Notes under the pieces: generated by a model
Databases searched by the model: none
Told to the model about the DNA's origin: nothing
What the model saw: only the letters and a program-made list of their open reading frames with translations
Part shown: positions 62,585-64,000 of the stretch, one piece after another
Position numbering within the stretch: the first letter of the stretch is position 1
Layout of the letters: each line of letters starts with the position of its first letter
Made by a program: the position numbers and the translations under genes
Source: Salticus scenicus
Taxonomy: Eukaryota; Arthropoda; Arachnida; Araneae; Salticidae
DNA length: 64,000 nt
NCBI GenBank assembly: GCA_963930645.1
Contig: CAWVNO010002543.1
Coordinates: forward strand, 1 to 64,000
Direction: 5' to 3'

Positions 62585-62629
<45 letters not shown>

Positions 62630-63411
62630 AATCTATATTTAACTTATTTTTTCATTTTTGTATAGATAAAATAATTGCCTCTTTTAATGTGTGCTAATAT
62701 TTTCTTTTTCTTTTGTCACAATTAGGAAAATATTGAGCAATTTACTTGCCACGACCATGTATGTTATCAGTTGAGGGATTTTATCAAATGTATTTGCGTA
62801 ACATTCCATTGTATGCGTCTGTTACACAGCTATAGCTGATAGCATTTCTCAAAATGGTTGCAGAAAATAAATTTCCCCATTAATGTTGTGTATTCTTATA
62901 CAAAATATTTTACAGTGAAAAGAAAACAAATTAATTTATTATTTATTTTATTATGTAAAGAGTAACTTTTAATCTGTACTACGAGAATATCGTACAAAAA
63001 TCTGTCAAGAAAACAGCCTCTGATGGAAACGAGACTTTAGACAGATTAATACTGAATTTCAAGAGAAGGAACATTGGGTACGTTGCAAAGAATATGGCAA
63101 AAAATTTTTCAAAAAAGAACTGCTGCAGAACTCATACACCTCTGGTCGAAAGAGCATCTAACTTCATACAATCTTCAACTATTTCAGTCTCATATAATTT
63201 GTATCTTCCTTTCATTCAAAACGAAAAGTTTTGCGCTCTATTTTAAAATTTTATCTATGCGATATGAAAACTGCATTACTGAAAATAATGTATTGGTATT
63301 ACTAGCATTATTTTAACCTTACTGTGAATATGTTAATTAAGACATTTTCCGAAATCTAGAACATCAGAAATATTTGTACTCAGCAGATTTTCCGTAAGGC
63401 ATACAGTTCAA

Positions 63412-63879
63412 CACTCGGAAAAATGTCTAGAACGGATATCTAGAATCTAGATTGTGGCTCTAGTAAAAATAGTTCCATGTCATGCTTATAAATTCTAGTC
63501 CCTTTTGAAAGCGAGTTCTAGAAACCGCTATTGGAATTTCAGAGATTTTGCTTAAAATTATCGAAGTCAAACTTATTTAAAAATATCCGCATAATAAATG
63601 TGAAAACAAGAGGCACGTTTCAGCAAATATAGTCTTGTTTTATGATCCTAATTCTTGAAATACAGGAGAATTTCTCGGAATACGAAGAATTCATAATATT
63701 CTTAATATTGCTTCACCATCTAGAAATGTATAGACTAGAAATTCTCGATCGTTTCGTCTATTCAGCTTATTGGTGTGTCTTATACGCATAGCTCGGAAAT
63801 CTATATTTATAGTTTAGGGATTTATAAACTGGTCACTTATTCGTTCTAAATGAAAACGGTGTATTTTTTTTTCTCAGTG
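63412..63879 (+). mobile_element. CACTGAG MITE copy A, second large copy
   Basis: Copy of 21113-21580. Confidence 0.85.
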
Positions 63880-64000
63880 AAAATTCTGGCATTAAATAAA
63901 CTTCTACTGTTTTCCTAAACAAGATCAAACCAGAGTGCATAAAAATATAGGCGACGATGCTACCTATCAGTCACGGGAGCACGGTTTGATCGTATAAATA

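Larger units (their letters stand above)
42306..64000 (+). repeat. ~21.7 kb of direct repeat, copy 2
   Basis: Second copy of 1-21701, same orientation, still matching at the last base of the window. Entries below list its recognisable elements; their evidence is that given for the first copy. Confidence 0.95.

Overview
The window looks like intergenic DNA from an arthropod, most probably an arachnid and perhaps a spider. It is very AT-rich and full of A/T homopolymers and (TA)n tracts, and it holds decayed Tc1, mariner, Penelope-like and non-LTR elements. It also has a tRNA-headed SINE whose layout resembles tick SINEs as I remember them. That placement is inference; there is no host gene to anchor it. 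I see no intact host protein-coding gene, rRNA, functional tRNA or CRISPR. Almost everything recognisable is a broken mobile element.

The dominant structure is a near-identical direct repeat with a period of about 42.3 kb: positions 1-21701 reappear at 42306-64000. The repeat is still matching at both window edges, so its true ends lie outside. By eye the two copies differ by only a handful of substitutions, plus length changes in homopolymers and microsatellites. Inside it is an older tandem duplication of about 3.7 kb (about 8.24-11.95 and 11.99-15.56 kb, again at 50.53-54.24 and 54.28-57.86 kb). Each 3.7-kb unit holds a minus-strand Tc1 pseudogene, an LTR-like block and a plus-strand mariner-like transposase remnant. 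Unit-specific differences are preserved in both 42-kb copies, so the small duplication came first.

Layout of the repeated part, with first-copy coordinates: tail of a GC-rich retroposon (1-232); AT-rich spacer; mariner pseudogene (2.84-3.52 kb); AT-rich spacer with a minisatellite (5.16-5.25 kb); a frameshifted, unrecognised coding-like region on the minus strand (7.21-7.93 kb); the two 3.7-kb units; a TA-flanked MITE (16.2 kb); a SINE with a 15-bp target duplication (17.1-17.4 kb); the 3' part of a Penelope-like element with a GIY-YIG domain and a hammerhead-ribozyme-like motif (18.1-19.2 kb); a large inverted repeat around poly(A) (19.2-19.6 kb); and a CACTGAG MITE (21.1-21.6 kb).

The part seen once (21.7-42.3 kb) holds a foldback MITE (21.8 kb), a cluster of CACTGAG MITEs (26.6-27.6 kb), a Tc1 fragment and an LTR-like block leading into a broken RT-RNase H retrotransposon (28.9-30.9 kb), a long AT-rich stretch (31-38.6 kb), a foldback element with a CACTGAG MITE nested inside (38.6-39.8 kb), and the GC-rich retroposon array (41.3-42.5 kb).
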